IMG/VR virus record: IMGVR_UViG_3300037493_005286
Coordinates: 1 to 64,000 of that record
Reading direction: 5' to 3' (one strand)
From: a virus
DNA length: 64,000 nucleotides
Numbering within the stretch: position 1 is the stretch's first letter; each line of letters opens with the position of its first letter. The notes beneath the pieces are model-generated. The model was not told the origin of the DNA. It searched no databases and was given only the letters and a program-made list of their open reading frames with translations. This document shows, one piece after another, positions 54,935 to 63,927 of this stretch. Position numbers and translations under genes: made by a program.

Positions 54935-56938
54935 TTAAATTTCCGCGTCAGCCGTCCATTGCATTGAACCATCGAAAAACCCGGTAGTAGATGTTGTATT
55001 TGTATGAAATTGATTTGTGTTTACATCTGCTACAGTTACGTTGTAAGAGCTTAAATAGGTACCAACTCGTATTAAGTCAGCTCTACCTTGAGTTCCTGTT
55101 TGTGGTGAGTATGTAATTATAGTGGGTGTGACTGCTTTTGTCACTTTAAACGGTACCCTATGGCTAATATACATTGCACTTAATCCATTAACTCCAAGAC
55201 CTGCAGGTATGTATGTTGTATACTCGTGGTTCTGTATATCATTAGCTAAGAATGTTGTACCTGGAGATACATTTACATTATACCCCTTTTCGTAGTATCG
55301 CTGACATAATACTAATTCCGTACCTACTGGCTTGTATTCAAACGGAGTAGGTACATTTCCTCTCTCTAGTTGAATTTGTGCAATATCATACCAACCAGTT
55401 TTATTAGCAGCAAACCCTGCAGTTAGCAAACTAAAATCAGAATTCGTCATGGCAGGCCCAGGGAACACAGGCCACCCGGGTCTGCTACTAGCAAAGGCAT
55501 CGCCAGGGTTACCATGTCTAATCTTTGAACTGTTTGTCCAGAATGTTTTAAGGTCAACTTGAAATACCCAACTTGATAGTGGCGGTGGCGCTGCCCAAGT
55601 GTAAGACGGTGGACTAAGTATTGTGGCACTGGGATCAAACGAAGCTGCAACAACTTGCGCTGATGTTGGCATTAAAAATGTATGGTAAAAATATTGCCAT
55701 ACATTAGAAAGTTGAAACACCTTATTTGCTATAGTTGGTGTCCATAGACCTGTAGGTGTTGAATGTATCTGAGATTCAGATACAATATACGTTGGGTTTT
55801 GTGAACGTGCCCAAAACGACAGGGTTACCTCTCTACCTAGCACCTCATAGGCGTTTTCTAAACTGCATATAGCAAGGGCACCTTCTCCATCAGTATTTAT
55901 AGTTCCTAGATTAGTTGTTCCGGTAACATTTGATGATAACCGTAAAAAATAATTCGAGTTGAAAAAAGCTTGAGATGCAGCATCAGATGTCATACGTATT
56001 ACGCTATACGTGCCAGTATACCCTGAATTAGGTAAATTAATATACGTATTCCATCTATCAGCAGCCTTATACGGTGCAGGTACAGGCCATGCAGCCGGAT
56101 TAATGGATAAGCTAGTATATATAGATGGGTTATACCTTTGCCAGAAATCAAAATTACTATTAATGACCTTATTTTTAAATCCATAGGCTCCACTATCTGT
56201 ACTTAAAGCACTAAGGCTTAAATCAGTTATTGCTGGCCAGCCACTAGTTAATGAGCTGGTAAATGCTGAATATACATCATCTCCGAGATAAGTTAAAGTT
56301 ATTGATTTTGGCAGTAAAGTTATGTTACCAGCAGCAAAAACTAACGGTTCAGCTATTTTAACGCCTATCTGGACACCATTACCCCCGCTAAGCCCTCGCT
56401 CATTATTAAAAGCCGATGTATTAAGTTTCGCAGCATCAATACCACCATCTTTTACTATTAGTTTGTTAATAGATGTGTTAATCGCGATACTACTCTCATC
56501 CGAGTTAATTTTGATACCATCAATAGTATTAATTATAGCACCTTCAGGATTAACCACAGTTCCTGTCGCTGTACTTATTAAAGAAGATGTAACTGTAAGT
56601 CTATTACTAGCATCATATGTTATATAAGTATTATCAGGTTTAGCGTTAATATTCGCCCAGTTTGAAAGGTTAGTAAAATCAGCAGCTGTAAGCTGGTATA
56701 GTATGTTATTAGAATAAATAGTATCTCCAACCAAAGCGGTAGTTTGATTTGTTAGTACTGGTGATGGTGGTAATGTATTGTTACCAACCGAATTACCACC
56801 TAGAGATACACCGTCACCTATAAACACCCTGCGAGTATCAATAGTATAACCTAATTCACCTTGCTCGAGCGTAACCGACTTACGCTGAAGATCGGTACCA
56901 CGTCTTATTTTAAGTTTAATAGTTGAAATGTCAGGCAT
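54935..56938 (-). CDS. Long tail-fibre protein with Mtd-like N-terminus and carbohydrate-binding domains
   Basis: A 667-residue protein. KLKIRRGTDLQRKSVTLEQG then ELGYTIDTRRVFIGDGVSLG is the Mtd_N-like domain. NSNFDFWQRYNPSIY and YKAADRWNTYI begin a CBM-like jelly-roll seen in phage fibres, with LSFWARSQNP as its inner strand. AQIQLERGNVPTPFEYKPVG then LVLCQRYYEKGYNV is the typical closing motif of that domain. It is probably the main receptor-binding fibre. A CATAAATA box lies 36 nt upstream, so this transcript should have a normal leader. Confidence 0.82.
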   Translation of the reverse strand: MPDISTIKLKIRRGTDLQRKSVTLEQGELGYTIDTRRVFIGDGVSLGGNSVGNNTLPPSPVLTNQTTALVGDTIYSNNILYQLTAADFTNLSNWANINAKPDNTYITYDASNRLTVTSSLISTATGTVVNPEGAIINTIDGIKINSDESSIAINTSINKLIVKDGGIDAAKLNTSAFNNERGLSGGNGVQIGVKIAEPLVFAAGNITLLPKSITLTYLGDDVYSAFTSSLTSGWPAITDLSLSALSTDSGAYGFKNKVINSNFDFWQRYNPSIYTSLSINPAAWPVPAPYKAADRWNTYINLPNSGYTGTYSVIRMTSDAASQAFFNSNYFLRLSSNVTGTTNLGTINTDGEGALAICSLENAYEVLGREVTLSFWARSQNPTYIVSESQIHSTPTGLWTPTIANKVFQLSNVWQYFYHTFLMPTSAQVVAASFDPSATILSPPSYTWAAPPPLSSWVFQVDLKTFWTNSSKIRHGNPGDAFASSRPGWPVFPGPAMTNSDFSLLTAGFAANKTGWYDIAQIQLERGNVPTPFEYKPVGTELVLCQRYYEKGYNVNVSPGTTFLANDIQNHEYTTYIPAGLGVNGLSAMYISHRVPFKVTKAVTPTIITYSPQTGTQGRADLIRVGTYLSSYNVTVADVNTNQFHTNTTSTTGFFDGSMQWTADAEI

Positions 56939-56974
56939 ATATAGTTCACTTGGTTATATAAAAGTGTCTATGAT

Positions 56975-56982
56975 TATTTATG
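56975..56982 (-). promoter_or_regulatory. T4-type late promoter box, CATAAATA
   Basis: Ends 36 nt before the fibre ATG at 56938; predicted leader of about 30 nt, in contrast to the other late genes. Confidence 0.55.
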
Positions 56983-57018
56983 TTACCACTCTGTATTTCA
57001 ACTCGATAGATTTTAAAC

Positions 57019-57939
57019 TTATACGTCTATGCTATTCTCAAAAATACCCTTATCCGTAAGAGTTACTCTAAAGTAATCACGATCTACAATCTTATACTTA
57101 CACCACGAAAAGGCATCTTTAAATGTTATTGGTATACAAGCATAATTACCGCAACTCTCAGAAGTTAAATTTAATCTTAATAAGAAATCTTTCGCATCTT
57201 TCATTCTACTAACATGATTTGAAGTCTCATTAATAAAATTACGTAGTAGGAATGTACTCATCGAACATGAAACGTAATTCATACGTACATCCTGTAACAT
57301 GTAAATAAAACCAGTATTTGCAAATACAAATCCACATCGCATGCCAGCAAATCCTAGACTCTTACTAAACGTTCTTATGATGCAACAGTTACTATACTTT
57401 AATGCTAATTGATGAACTGACTCATAGTTAGAATATTCAATGTACGCCTCATCGATAATAACAAAATTATTATTGCATACAAGATACTCTACTTCGTCAG
57501 GTGTAAATGAATGACCATTATTACCGTTAGGATTAGCAATGTACAATACATCATGATTGGTCAAGCAATCAATGTTTATTTGATTAAAATCACTATAGAA
57601 TATTTCATTAAAAGCAGTACCGTATATTTTACAGTAAACACTAACCATTTCAAATGTAGGTGATAGAATAGTAAATTTACTGGTACGTAACATACGTACT
57701 ATTCTATCAATTAGTTCTGTTGACCCGTAACCTATAGCTAAATTGTTGATATCAAAATTATAATAGCAACTAATTATTTCATATAGTTCACGTTCATTAT
57801 TATAGTTTAATATATCCTTATGATCCACATCACCCAACTTAACTTTTACTTGATCAAAGAGTACACTATCGTAGCATACATTATTACTCAAGTCAATCAA
57901 AGAAGATGATTTATTTATATGCCAATCCGGTCGTCTCAT
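57019..57939 (-). CDS. PLP-dependent aminotransferase, HisC-like
   Basis: A 306-residue fold-type I enzyme. LAIGYGSTELIDRIVRML, ILSPTFEMVSVYCKIYG, YIANPNGNNGHSF, FVIIDEAYIEYS and IIRTFSKSLGFAGMRCGFV are the HisC-type motifs, with the DEAY Asp/Tyr pair and the PLP Lys in FSKSLG. It is shorter than usual (about 350). It could transaminate a sugar or amino-alcohol phosphate. It overlaps the radical SAM gene by 29 nt, so the two are probably coupled. Confidence 0.85.
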   Translation of the reverse strand: MRRPDWHINKSSSLIDLSNNVCYDSVLFDQVKVKLGDVDHKDILNYNNERELYEIISCYYNFDINNLAIGYGSTELIDRIVRMLRTSKFTILSPTFEMVSVYCKIYGTAFNEIFYSDFNQINIDCLTNHDVLYIANPNGNNGHSFTPDEVEYLVCNNNFVIIDEAYIEYSNYESVHQLALKYSNCCIIRTFSKSLGFAGMRCGFVFANTGFIYMLQDVRMNYVSCSMSTFLLRNFINETSNHVSRMKDAKDFLLRLNLTSESCGNYACIPITFKDAFSWCKYKIVDRDYFRVTLTDKGIFENSIDV

Positions 57940-58759
57940 TGAATAGGTTATATTCGGTTTCCCCTCTTAACGTTCCACACGCATTGCACTTATTACACGG
58001 TGAATGATTACGACCATTTAATAATTTAGCTTTAAATTCATTATATGCTTTTCCTAGCCAGACGTCTCGTATAGATTGTTCGCTTACATTCCCAAGAGTT
58101 AACGTTCTTGCCCAGTCATTATCACATGTAAGTACATCGCCATTCCAGTCAATAAACAATTTATAGAATGGTCTATAGCATGGTTTTTGTATATTCAGTA
58201 AATTGTTATCAAAAGCAATTTCTTTTCGATTTACTATGTTAAGACCGTAATCAATAGACGCATCATAATGATGGCGATATATCATTTGAATTGGTATATC
58301 GCCTTTAAGATTGTTAAAGTAAGCTGTAGCATCATGATCGTACATACTTACAGCTATAACATTACAACCAGCTTCATATAAAGAAGCTATTCGCTCAGCC
58401 GTTAGCAAATCACCATTTGTATTTATTTCAAGATACTTTAAATTAGTATTACACACTCGTATTGCAGCTATACACTGTTCTAATTGTTGGTGCAATAACG
58501 GTTCACCAAATCCTACGAACCCTACATGATTGGTAAACTTAATATCAGCCAGGTCCCTTCCTATTTTTTCGCACAACTCAACAGATATTCTTGTATGTGT
58601 TGATGGATACAATTTAGAATTGCTACGTGGACAGAAACTACATTTACGTGTACACGATTCACTTGGATTTATTTCAACACTCTTAAGTGAGCTCAACAAG
58701 TCATACGGTGTATGTGTATTGTATTGACTGTTTCTTATATCTGTTATTGTTAAACTCAT
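57911..58759 (-). CDS. Radical SAM/SPASM-like enzyme
   Basis: A 282-residue protein. C36, C40 and C43 in NPSESCTRKCSFCPRSN form the Cx3Cx2C cluster site; VGFVGFGEPLLHQQLEQC is the GGEP-like region and KYLEINTNGDLL the next strand. The C-terminal KLFIDWNGDVLTCDND and SPCNKCNACGTLRG hold extra cysteines of a SPASM or twitch domain. Substrate unknown; its neighbours suggest modification of a small amino sugar or amino acid precursor. It runs into the aminotransferase gene. Confidence 0.85.
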   Translation of the reverse strand: MSLTITDIRNSQYNTHTPYDLLSSLKSVEINPSESCTRKCSFCPRSNSKLYPSTHTRISVELCEKIGRDLADIKFTNHVGFVGFGEPLLHQQLEQCIAAIRVCNTNLKYLEINTNGDLLTAERIASLYEAGCNVIAVSMYDHDATAYFNNLKGDIPIQMIYRHHYDASIDYGLNIVNRKEIAFDNNLLNIQKPCYRPFYKLFIDWNGDVLTCDNDWARTLTLGNVSEQSIRDVWLGKAYNEFKAKLLNGRNHSPCNKCNACGTLRGETEYNLFNETTGLAYK

Positions 58760-58980
58760 ACTAGATTATACTTATATTATATATTACTATACTCACAATT
58801 CTCGTATATTCTCGTAATTTTTAACTCAGTAACTACCTCTTTCAAAGTGGAGAGCCTTAGGAGAATCATCTTGAAACTTTTAATACTACAGTACTAACTA
58901 ATATTATTCAATAGGGAGAGACACAATCTCTGAATCAATTAACCATATAAATTGACGTAAGCCCTGACTTAATGTAAATG
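58760..58980. other. Intergenic region, 221 bp, no gene seen
   Basis: The longest gene-free stretch in the window. On the minus strand it is the leader of the radical SAM gene. A small AGAGA/TCTCT hairpin occurs near 58918-58934. No tRNA, late box or clear terminator was found. Confidence 0.5.
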
Positions 58981-59622
58981 TTATTCATAAATTTTGTATA
59001 GGCTTATGTATGCTTCTGCATAAGCTTTATTACATTCCATGCCACGAAAACGTGCATATGTTTCTATACCAGTTTGGCTTCGAGGATTAGGATATGTCTT
59101 TACTTCACTTTGATACATATTCATCATATGCCACTTGGACTTTACATCAGCTTCACTTAACGCTAGATATGTATTAGGAAAAAACGGTTTATAGCCCTGC
59201 GTAGTAGATGAAGGTACTTCATAACACAAACATTCAGCTGCCTGTGTATGTTGTATTCTACGAAAAGCAATTGCTGCTGATTTATGAACCGCAGTATGAT
59301 CACTACTAATATCACCGTCAAACGGTATAAACACAACATCGGGGGTCACCTCTAAGTAAACCTTTTCAATATCTTTAATAAGATCAGACGATGATACTTG
59401 ATCAAGTCGCTCATCCATATAATTCAACAAATGATATGTTATACCTGTTAGCTTATGTAGCTGTTGCGTATCGTGTATATTAGTAGTATACGATGAACTT
59501 CTATGCGCAACAATAATAACATGAATGTCTTTATCTAAATTTTGAGATATACAACCACCACATCCGAGTATTTCGTCATCTGCATGTGGTGCAACTATAA
59601 GCATCTTATTGTAATTTTTCAT
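58981..59622 (-). CDS. PIG-L/LmbE-type deacetylase
   Basis: A 213-residue protein. MLIVAPHADDEILGCGG holds the PHxDD zinc motif (His13, Asp15/16), VIIVAHRSSSYT follows, and IPFDGDISSDHTAVHKSA contains the HxxH site. These zinc enzymes N-deacetylate GlcNAc-derived sugars or similar substrates. It overlaps the SDR gene upstream by 17 nt. In this cluster it may free an amino group on an activated sugar. Confidence 0.88.
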   Translation of the reverse strand: MKNYNKMLIVAPHADDEILGCGGCISQNLDKDIHVIIVAHRSSSYTTNIHDTQQLHKLTGITYHLLNYMDERLDQVSSSDLIKDIEKVYLEVTPDVVFIPFDGDISSDHTAVHKSAAIAFRRIQHTQAAECLCYEVPSSTTQGYKPFFPNTYLALSEADVKSKWHMMNMYQSEVKTYPNPRSQTGIETYARFRGMECNKAYAEAYISLYKIYE

Positions 59623-60496
59623 CTATTTGCCTCCATATCCACTCTTGTAAATCTATACGTTGTTTAAAGTTTAGTATATTCATCGCTTTATTCAACTTAA
59701 TACTTTTACCTTTATACTCAATAGTACCTGTATCATTATAGGTAACTTGTAAATTCTTAACCTTAGATTGTATTATATCAATAATATCACGTAATGTATA
59801 GGAACGTATACCGTCAACACTGATAGTTTCATTACATGTACTATCGTAATACTCTACTACTGATGTAACAGTACGTGCTATATCATCTACATGTATAAAG
59901 TTTCTATAACCATCGCTAGAAATAGAGATAGTATTATTATTTTTAGCATTTCTTATAAACGTGGATATCGCAGTTCGTGGATTAGCATGCTCACCGTAGA
60001 TTGTACCATACCGTAATATAGTATAATCTAGTCCAAAACATTGCTGATAACTTCTAATAAGCATTTCTCCGCAAATTTTAGTAGTTGTATACATACTAGT
60101 ACCTACATTTACATTTAATAGCGTATCTTCATCCACTACATTACCTAAACATTCACCATAAACCCAGCATGTGCTTGAAAATACTATACGTTTAACATTA
60201 TTTTTAACGCACGCATTCAATACATTGTGTAAACCTACAATGTTAGTTGATATAGACAGCTCTGGATCGTCATTATTTTTAGTCGCTTCAGAAATTGCAG
60301 CAAACATATAAACTACATCTACATTTTTAAGTAATTCACTGAGCTTATCTGCCTCTACTGTAATATCACAGTGATCATACGGGTAATTGCCAATAGAACT
60401 ACTAATATCTATAATTTGCGTGTCGTGATTATCTCTTAACATATCAAATACACGAGACCCGATAAATCCATTACCGCCAATTAACTTAATGTTCAT
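59606..60496 (-). CDS. NAD-dependent sugar epimerase/dehydratase (extended SDR)
   Basis: A 296-residue protein. NIKLIGGNGFIGSRVF gives GxxGxxG, VFSSTCWVYGE the active-site Thr/Ser region, and SMYTTTKICGEML the YxxxK pair. YRNFIHVDDIA is the usual R-F-I-V-DD segment. It probably acts on a UDP- or GDP-sugar. It overlaps the RmlD-like gene by 11 nt and the deacetylase gene by 17 nt. Confidence 0.85.
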   Translation of the reverse strand: MNIKLIGGNGFIGSRVFDMLRDNHDTQIIDISSSIGNYPYDHCDITVEADKLSELLKNVDVVYMFAAISEATKNNDDPELSISTNIVGLHNVLNACVKNNVKRIVFSSTCWVYGECLGNVVDEDTLLNVNVGTSMYTTTKICGEMLIRSYQQCFGLDYTILRYGTIYGEHANPRTAISTFIRNAKNNNTISISSDGYRNFIHVDDIARTVTSVVEYYDSTCNETISVDGIRSYTLRDIIDIIQSKVKNLQVTYNDTGTIEYKGKSIKLNKAMNILNFKQRIDLQEWIWRQIDEKLQ

Positions 60497-61307
60497 ATAT
60501 AAATCTTTTTTGTTCGTTTATCATACATTGTAGTGTAGGTACCGATACGACAGGGTGAATAGTAGTTAAACTTCTATCTAAAGTATTGTTTATTATTGTA
60601 TTACTAATAGTATTAGCACTTGTAGGTATTACAGTCATATTAAGACCGTATACCTCATTTAACAAGCAAATTAATTCATACTTACTGACTATAGTTCGTG
60701 AATATACATGACGTATACCGCTCCAAAGCGTTATACCATCATTTCTTACCATTCGTTCAATTAGCTTAGCTACTTCCAACCCAGTTATACCATTCCAAAG
60801 ACAATTAGTATAGCCAGTAACTTGTTTATTTGCATTTTTAAGAGCAAATTCAAGTAATCCGATTTTGTTATATCGTTCTTCACCAATAAAACTAACTCTC
60901 ATTACTGTACTCCTTATATCGTCGTGACGTTTTGTCTGGCCATACCAGTCATAAGCATCATAAGTATCAGTTTCGTTATAATTACCACGATTCCCGCTAT
61001 ATACACAATCTGATGAAAAGTTAACCAGTCTACAATCAACTTTACTACAAATTTTATCAAGTCTTAACGGAAAATTATAGTTAACATCTAAAGCATGCTG
61101 ATATGATTGTATATTAGGCTTAAGTAACCCAATACAATTAACTACAACATCACCTTTACTTAAAGTTGAAGCAAACTTTCCTGAGTTAAAGTTATATACA
61201 TTACACCGCGAACGATCATAATCTTCTACTGTATAACCGCATTGTTTAAAATACTTTGAAACATATGTTCCAAGCATTCCATTACATCCTAATACGCGTA
61301 TTTTCAT
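60486..61307 (-). CDS. RmlD-like sugar nucleotide reductase (SDR)
   Basis: A 273-residue protein. KIRVLGCNGMLGTYVSKYF is the RmlD-type GxxGxLG start, FSSDCVYSGNRGNYNETD has the catalytic Thr/Ser position replaced by Ser-Asp-Cys, and DWYGQTKRHDD gives YxxxK. RmlD reduces dTDP-4-keto-rhamnose; related enzymes reduce other 4-keto sugars. It overlaps the short DegT-like gene by 4 nt. Confidence 0.82.
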   Translation of the reverse strand: MKIRVLGCNGMLGTYVSKYFKQCGYTVEDYDRSRCNVYNFNSGKFASTLSKGDVVVNCIGLLKPNIQSYQHALDVNYNFPLRLDKICSKVDCRLVNFSSDCVYSGNRGNYNETDTYDAYDWYGQTKRHDDIRSTVMRVSFIGEERYNKIGLLEFALKNANKQVTGYTNCLWNGITGLEVAKLIERMVRNDGITLWSGIRHVYSRTIVSKYELICLLNEVYGLNMTVIPTSANTISNTIINNTLDRSLTTIHPVVSVPTLQCMINEQKRFIYEH

Positions 61308-61915
61308 TTTTTAAATACTTTAAGTTGGCTAAGATCAACAGCATATTCTGCAGCAGCGCCGCATACTGTTTGCATACTACTCTTTGCTCTATAAAATTGT
61401 TCTATACCGCGCGCGGCTTGTTCAGGAGTCATATACATGTGATAGCCTAACATATCAACGTCAGTTTTTAAGATTTCATTGTAATAATAACTTGCTCGGC
61501 CATCATATCGTGCTTTGCGTAACCATTCAACTGCTGCAGCATCATCTGTTAATATCATACCTCCTTTTCCGATAGGTATGATTTTCTTAAAGTGAAATGA
61601 TAGACAAACAAACCCACCATTATACATATCCTTTTCAAAACGGCATGCGCTATCAACTACTGGATATGGAGATAATTGATAGTCACCAACCCAATCACTA
61701 TCAACAAATTCAACATCATACCCAGCATGTATGATTGACATTGGAACCGATAAGTATGTTTTCTTGGGTACCTGTACTGGCTGATCTCCGTTCAAATACT
61801 TAAATGCTAAAAACAATGCATTAGAACAAGAATCAACGGCAACTGCATATTTACTTCCGCAATATGCTGCAACCTCTTTTTCAAAAAATTCTACAGTATC
61901 CCAAACACCGTTCAT
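61304..61915 (-). CDS. Short DegT/DnrJ/EryC1-type aminotransferase
   Basis: A 203-residue protein, about half the usual 370. EKEVAAYCGSKYAVAVDSCSNALFLA is the family start, VPKKTYLSVPMSIIHAG then VVDSACRFE follow, and LSFHFKKIIPIGKGGMILTD supplies the PLP Lys region. The C-terminal small domain is missing after YRAKSSMQ. Either it works as a trimmed enzyme or pairs with another protein. It overlaps the reductase gene by 4 nt, so it is maintained in an operon. Confidence 0.8.
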   Translation of the reverse strand: MNGVWDTVEFFEKEVAAYCGSKYAVAVDSCSNALFLAFKYLNGDQPVQVPKKTYLSVPMSIIHAGYDVEFVDSDWVGDYQLSPYPVVDSACRFEKDMYNGGFVCLSFHFKKIIPIGKGGMILTDDAAAVEWLRKARYDGRASYYYNEILKTDVDMLGYHMYMTPEQAARGIEQFYRAKSSMQTVCGAAAEYAVDLSQLKVFKK

Positions 61916-61946
61916 ATTACAATGTTATAATAATATACTTAAAAAT

Positions 61947-62618
61947 CTACACGTTAAGTTTTTTTGGATCGCCGTAGTAATGAACAATATAGGGTCGGTT
62001 AGCTGTATTTACCTCGTGATTATTATAATTCCAACGCACATCTAAAAATTTACAATGATCACGTCCAAGTAGTAAGTTGAATGCAACTTCATCACTATAG
62101 GAATATCTAGCACTTTCATATAAATTGAAAATATCTAAAAATTTTTGAGTGTATTTATTTTGATTCCACTTCTTACAGTCAACTAGCATTACACCTGCAT
62201 TAAAAAACGGCCATTCATCACGAATAACTATGGACTTTAATTGTAGAGTTGGAGGATACACTTCAAATGCACCCGCATGAGTTCTTAATCTGCTACACTC
62301 TACTACACCTAAAGTAGAATCACCTAAATCTGTATCATATAACTTTTTTATATTAGTTTGACACACCGTGTCACTATCAAGAAATATTATTTTCTCGTTA
62401 AAATGTTCAAATATAAAAGGTCGATTTAAAAAAAACTGCTGAATCTTTCGCTCAATCTTAACAAATGTAAGATTTGAATTATTAATACTGTCTAAATCGC
62501 CAAAATGAAATATAAAAAATTCTATAGGACTATCGCCTTTGTAAAATTGCTTTACAAAGGCGATAGACGTACATGTCAACTCATAGTAATCTTTACTTAT
62601 TAAATAACAAATCTTCAT
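61947..62618 (-). CDS. GT8-like glycosyltransferase
   Basis: A 223-residue protein. ICYLISKDYYELTCTSIAF is the GT8-like start, EKIIFLDSDTVCQTNI holds the DXD motif (DSD), FFNAGVMLVDCKKW is the F-N-xGVML segment, and YSDEVAFNLLLG the D-x-x-xN element; YIVHYYGDPK supplies the closing H-x-G-xxK. A 16-bp perfect inverted repeat lies at nucleotides 53-89 of the gene. It overlaps the next GT gene by 4 nt. Confidence 0.85.
   Translation of the reverse strand: MKICYLISKDYYELTCTSIAFVKQFYKGDSPIEFFIFHFGDLDSINNSNLTFVKIERKIQQFFLNRPFIFEHFNEKIIFLDSDTVCQTNIKKLYDTDLGDSTLGVVECSRLRTHAGAFEVYPPTLQLKSIVIRDEWPFFNAGVMLVDCKKWNQNKYTQKFLDIFNLYESARYSYSDEVAFNLLLGRDHCKFLDVRWNYNNHEVNTANRPYIVHYYGDPKKLNV
62530..62566. repeat. 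16-bp perfect inverted repeat inside a glycosyltransferase gene
   Basis: CTATCGCCTTTGTAAA (62530-62545) and TTTACAAAGGCGATAG (62551-62566) pair with a 5-nt loop. On the minus strand it lies shortly after the gene start, and TTTTTT appears 10-15 nt after the hairpin, so attenuation is possible. Confidence 0.75.
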
Positions 62619-63409
62619 TTATACTTACTTTGTTCGTCAAGATAGGGTTTAGTGAACTTTGCTTCGCCAGAACCAGGCCATATATAATTATCTTGATTAT
62701 AATTATATTGTATTGTATTCCAATTTTCAACCGTAACGTCACGCCAATTTAAATCCTCAACATGACTTATATCTTCACACAGACGTATTGCAGATTGATC
62801 TAAATTATAAACATTCTCAATAGCAAACTGATCACTATCCCAGTCAGTCATACTTTCTTCGGTCATCTTTTGTACGCGTTTAAAGAAGTTAATTGTTTTA
62901 ACATTGTTAACACCTACTATACAACTACATTCCCAGCAGCGCTGTCGCGGATACCTATCAGCATCAGTAGCTACATTACATAATACATCATACTGCTTAA
63001 AGAAGTCTGTTAACTGTGTAAGGTCTTTACGTACAATAGTATCAGCATCTAGTAATATTACTACATCTTCTTTTAACGCTTCTAAACAATACAATATATT
63101 TCTGTACCGTGTATTGCTTACAAAGCATTGCTTGTGTGATAGTAAATGCGCACCATGAGGTCCTCTTTTATCTAAATCTGTACTTAATACAGTACCTGCT
63201 CTAAAATATTGACGCTTTGTTGATAGATTTAATTGCTCATTAACTATAATAGCACCTGGATGTGAGTTTTGCAATAATTGAATTTCAGAAGCCGTACAAT
63301 CGATTGCACGGCAGTGTACACGCAGGCACGGACTATTAACCGCGATGCTCTTTAAAAGATGTGACGAATGTTTAACGTAATTACTATCAGTTGAAAGTGT
63401 TATAATCAT
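62615..63409 (-). CDS. Putative GT-A glycosyltransferase
   Basis: A 264-residue protein. IITLSTDSNYVKHSSHLLKS resembles a GT-A start, EDVVILLDADTIVRKDL provides the DXD motif (DAD), and WECSCIVGVNNVKTINFF and WDSDQFAIENVY match the acceptor and D-Q elements. It overlaps the GT8-like gene by 4 nt. Two adjacent GT-A genes probably add successive sugars. Donor unknown. Confidence 0.75.
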   Translation of the reverse strand: MIITLSTDSNYVKHSSHLLKSIAVNSPCLRVHCRAIDCTASEIQLLQNSHPGAIIVNEQLNLSTKRQYFRAGTVLSTDLDKRGPHGAHLLSHKQCFVSNTRYRNILYCLEALKEDVVILLDADTIVRKDLTQLTDFFKQYDVLCNVATDADRYPRQRCWECSCIVGVNNVKTINFFKRVQKMTEESMTDWDSDQFAIENVYNLDQSAIRLCEDISHVEDLNWRDVTVENWNTIQYNYNQDNYIWPGSGEAKFTKPYLDEQSKYK

Positions 63410-63439
63410 ACTAAAGATGTATTACTCATAATATACCAT

Positions 63440-63922
63440 CTATACTATAAAATCTACTATTAAAACAACTCTCTCCTCGCAACTGAGATTCCGTGCGCTG
63501 TGAGTAATGCTATCATTAAAAACAAGCATCTCTCCTGCGATCCACCTCTTAATACTGTCACCCACGGTAATAGTTGCACCCTTAGGGCAAATAATACCTA
63601 AATGAGATCTTAATATATTTGGAGTTTTAGCACCAGAATGTGGATAAATAATACATCCTGGCTTCATTACAGAGAAAAAGCATCTAGCTAAATTAGGTAC
63701 ATTCTTAATTAAAGAACTAATTAACGGACATTGTTGTAAATTTTCTTTATAGTATTCACCCTTGTATAAAAAAAACACAGTAGACCATCCGTGGTTATGT
63801 ATATGATCTTCACCAATAACTACTTGTTGATTTTTTTGAATTAGTTCAAATTCACGTTTAATGCCTTCCCAGTTTTCCTTGAAGGGCTCTAAAAATGGAT
63901 AATCTTCAATATTACTAAACAT
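63440..63922 (-). CDS. Aspartyl/asparaginyl beta-hydroxylase-like dioxygenase
   Basis: A 160-residue protein. FFSVMKPGCIIYPHSGAKTP then RSHLGIICPKGA and GEMLVFNDSITHSARNLS follow the beta-hydroxylase order: a PG-x-xxxH-xG, a R-HL, and a GE-xxFDDS-H-A-N segment, with the second His as iron ligand. This family (PF05118) includes LpxO-like lipid hydroxylases and peptide hydroxylases using 2-oxoglutarate. In this cluster it may hydroxylate a sugar-linked or lipid substrate. Confidence 0.8.
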   Translation of the reverse strand: MFSNIEDYPFLEPFKENWEGIKREFELIQKNQQVVIGEDHIHNHGWSTVFFLYKGEYYKENLQQCPLISSLIKNVPNLARCFFSVMKPGCIIYPHSGAKTPNILRSHLGIICPKGATITVGDSIKRWIAGEMLVFNDSITHSARNLSCEERVVLIVDFIV

Positions 63923-63927
63923 AATAA

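Noticed and set aside
54040-56938. Possible diversity-generating retroelement, because fibres have Mtd-like N-termini
   Set aside because: No reverse transcriptase gene, no template repeat and no adenine-biased variable repeat were seen in the window.
58760-58980. tRNA or small RNA gene in the largest gene-free gap
   Set aside because: No cloverleaf, GTTC-type T loop or CCA end could be found on either strand; only a 5-bp hairpin.
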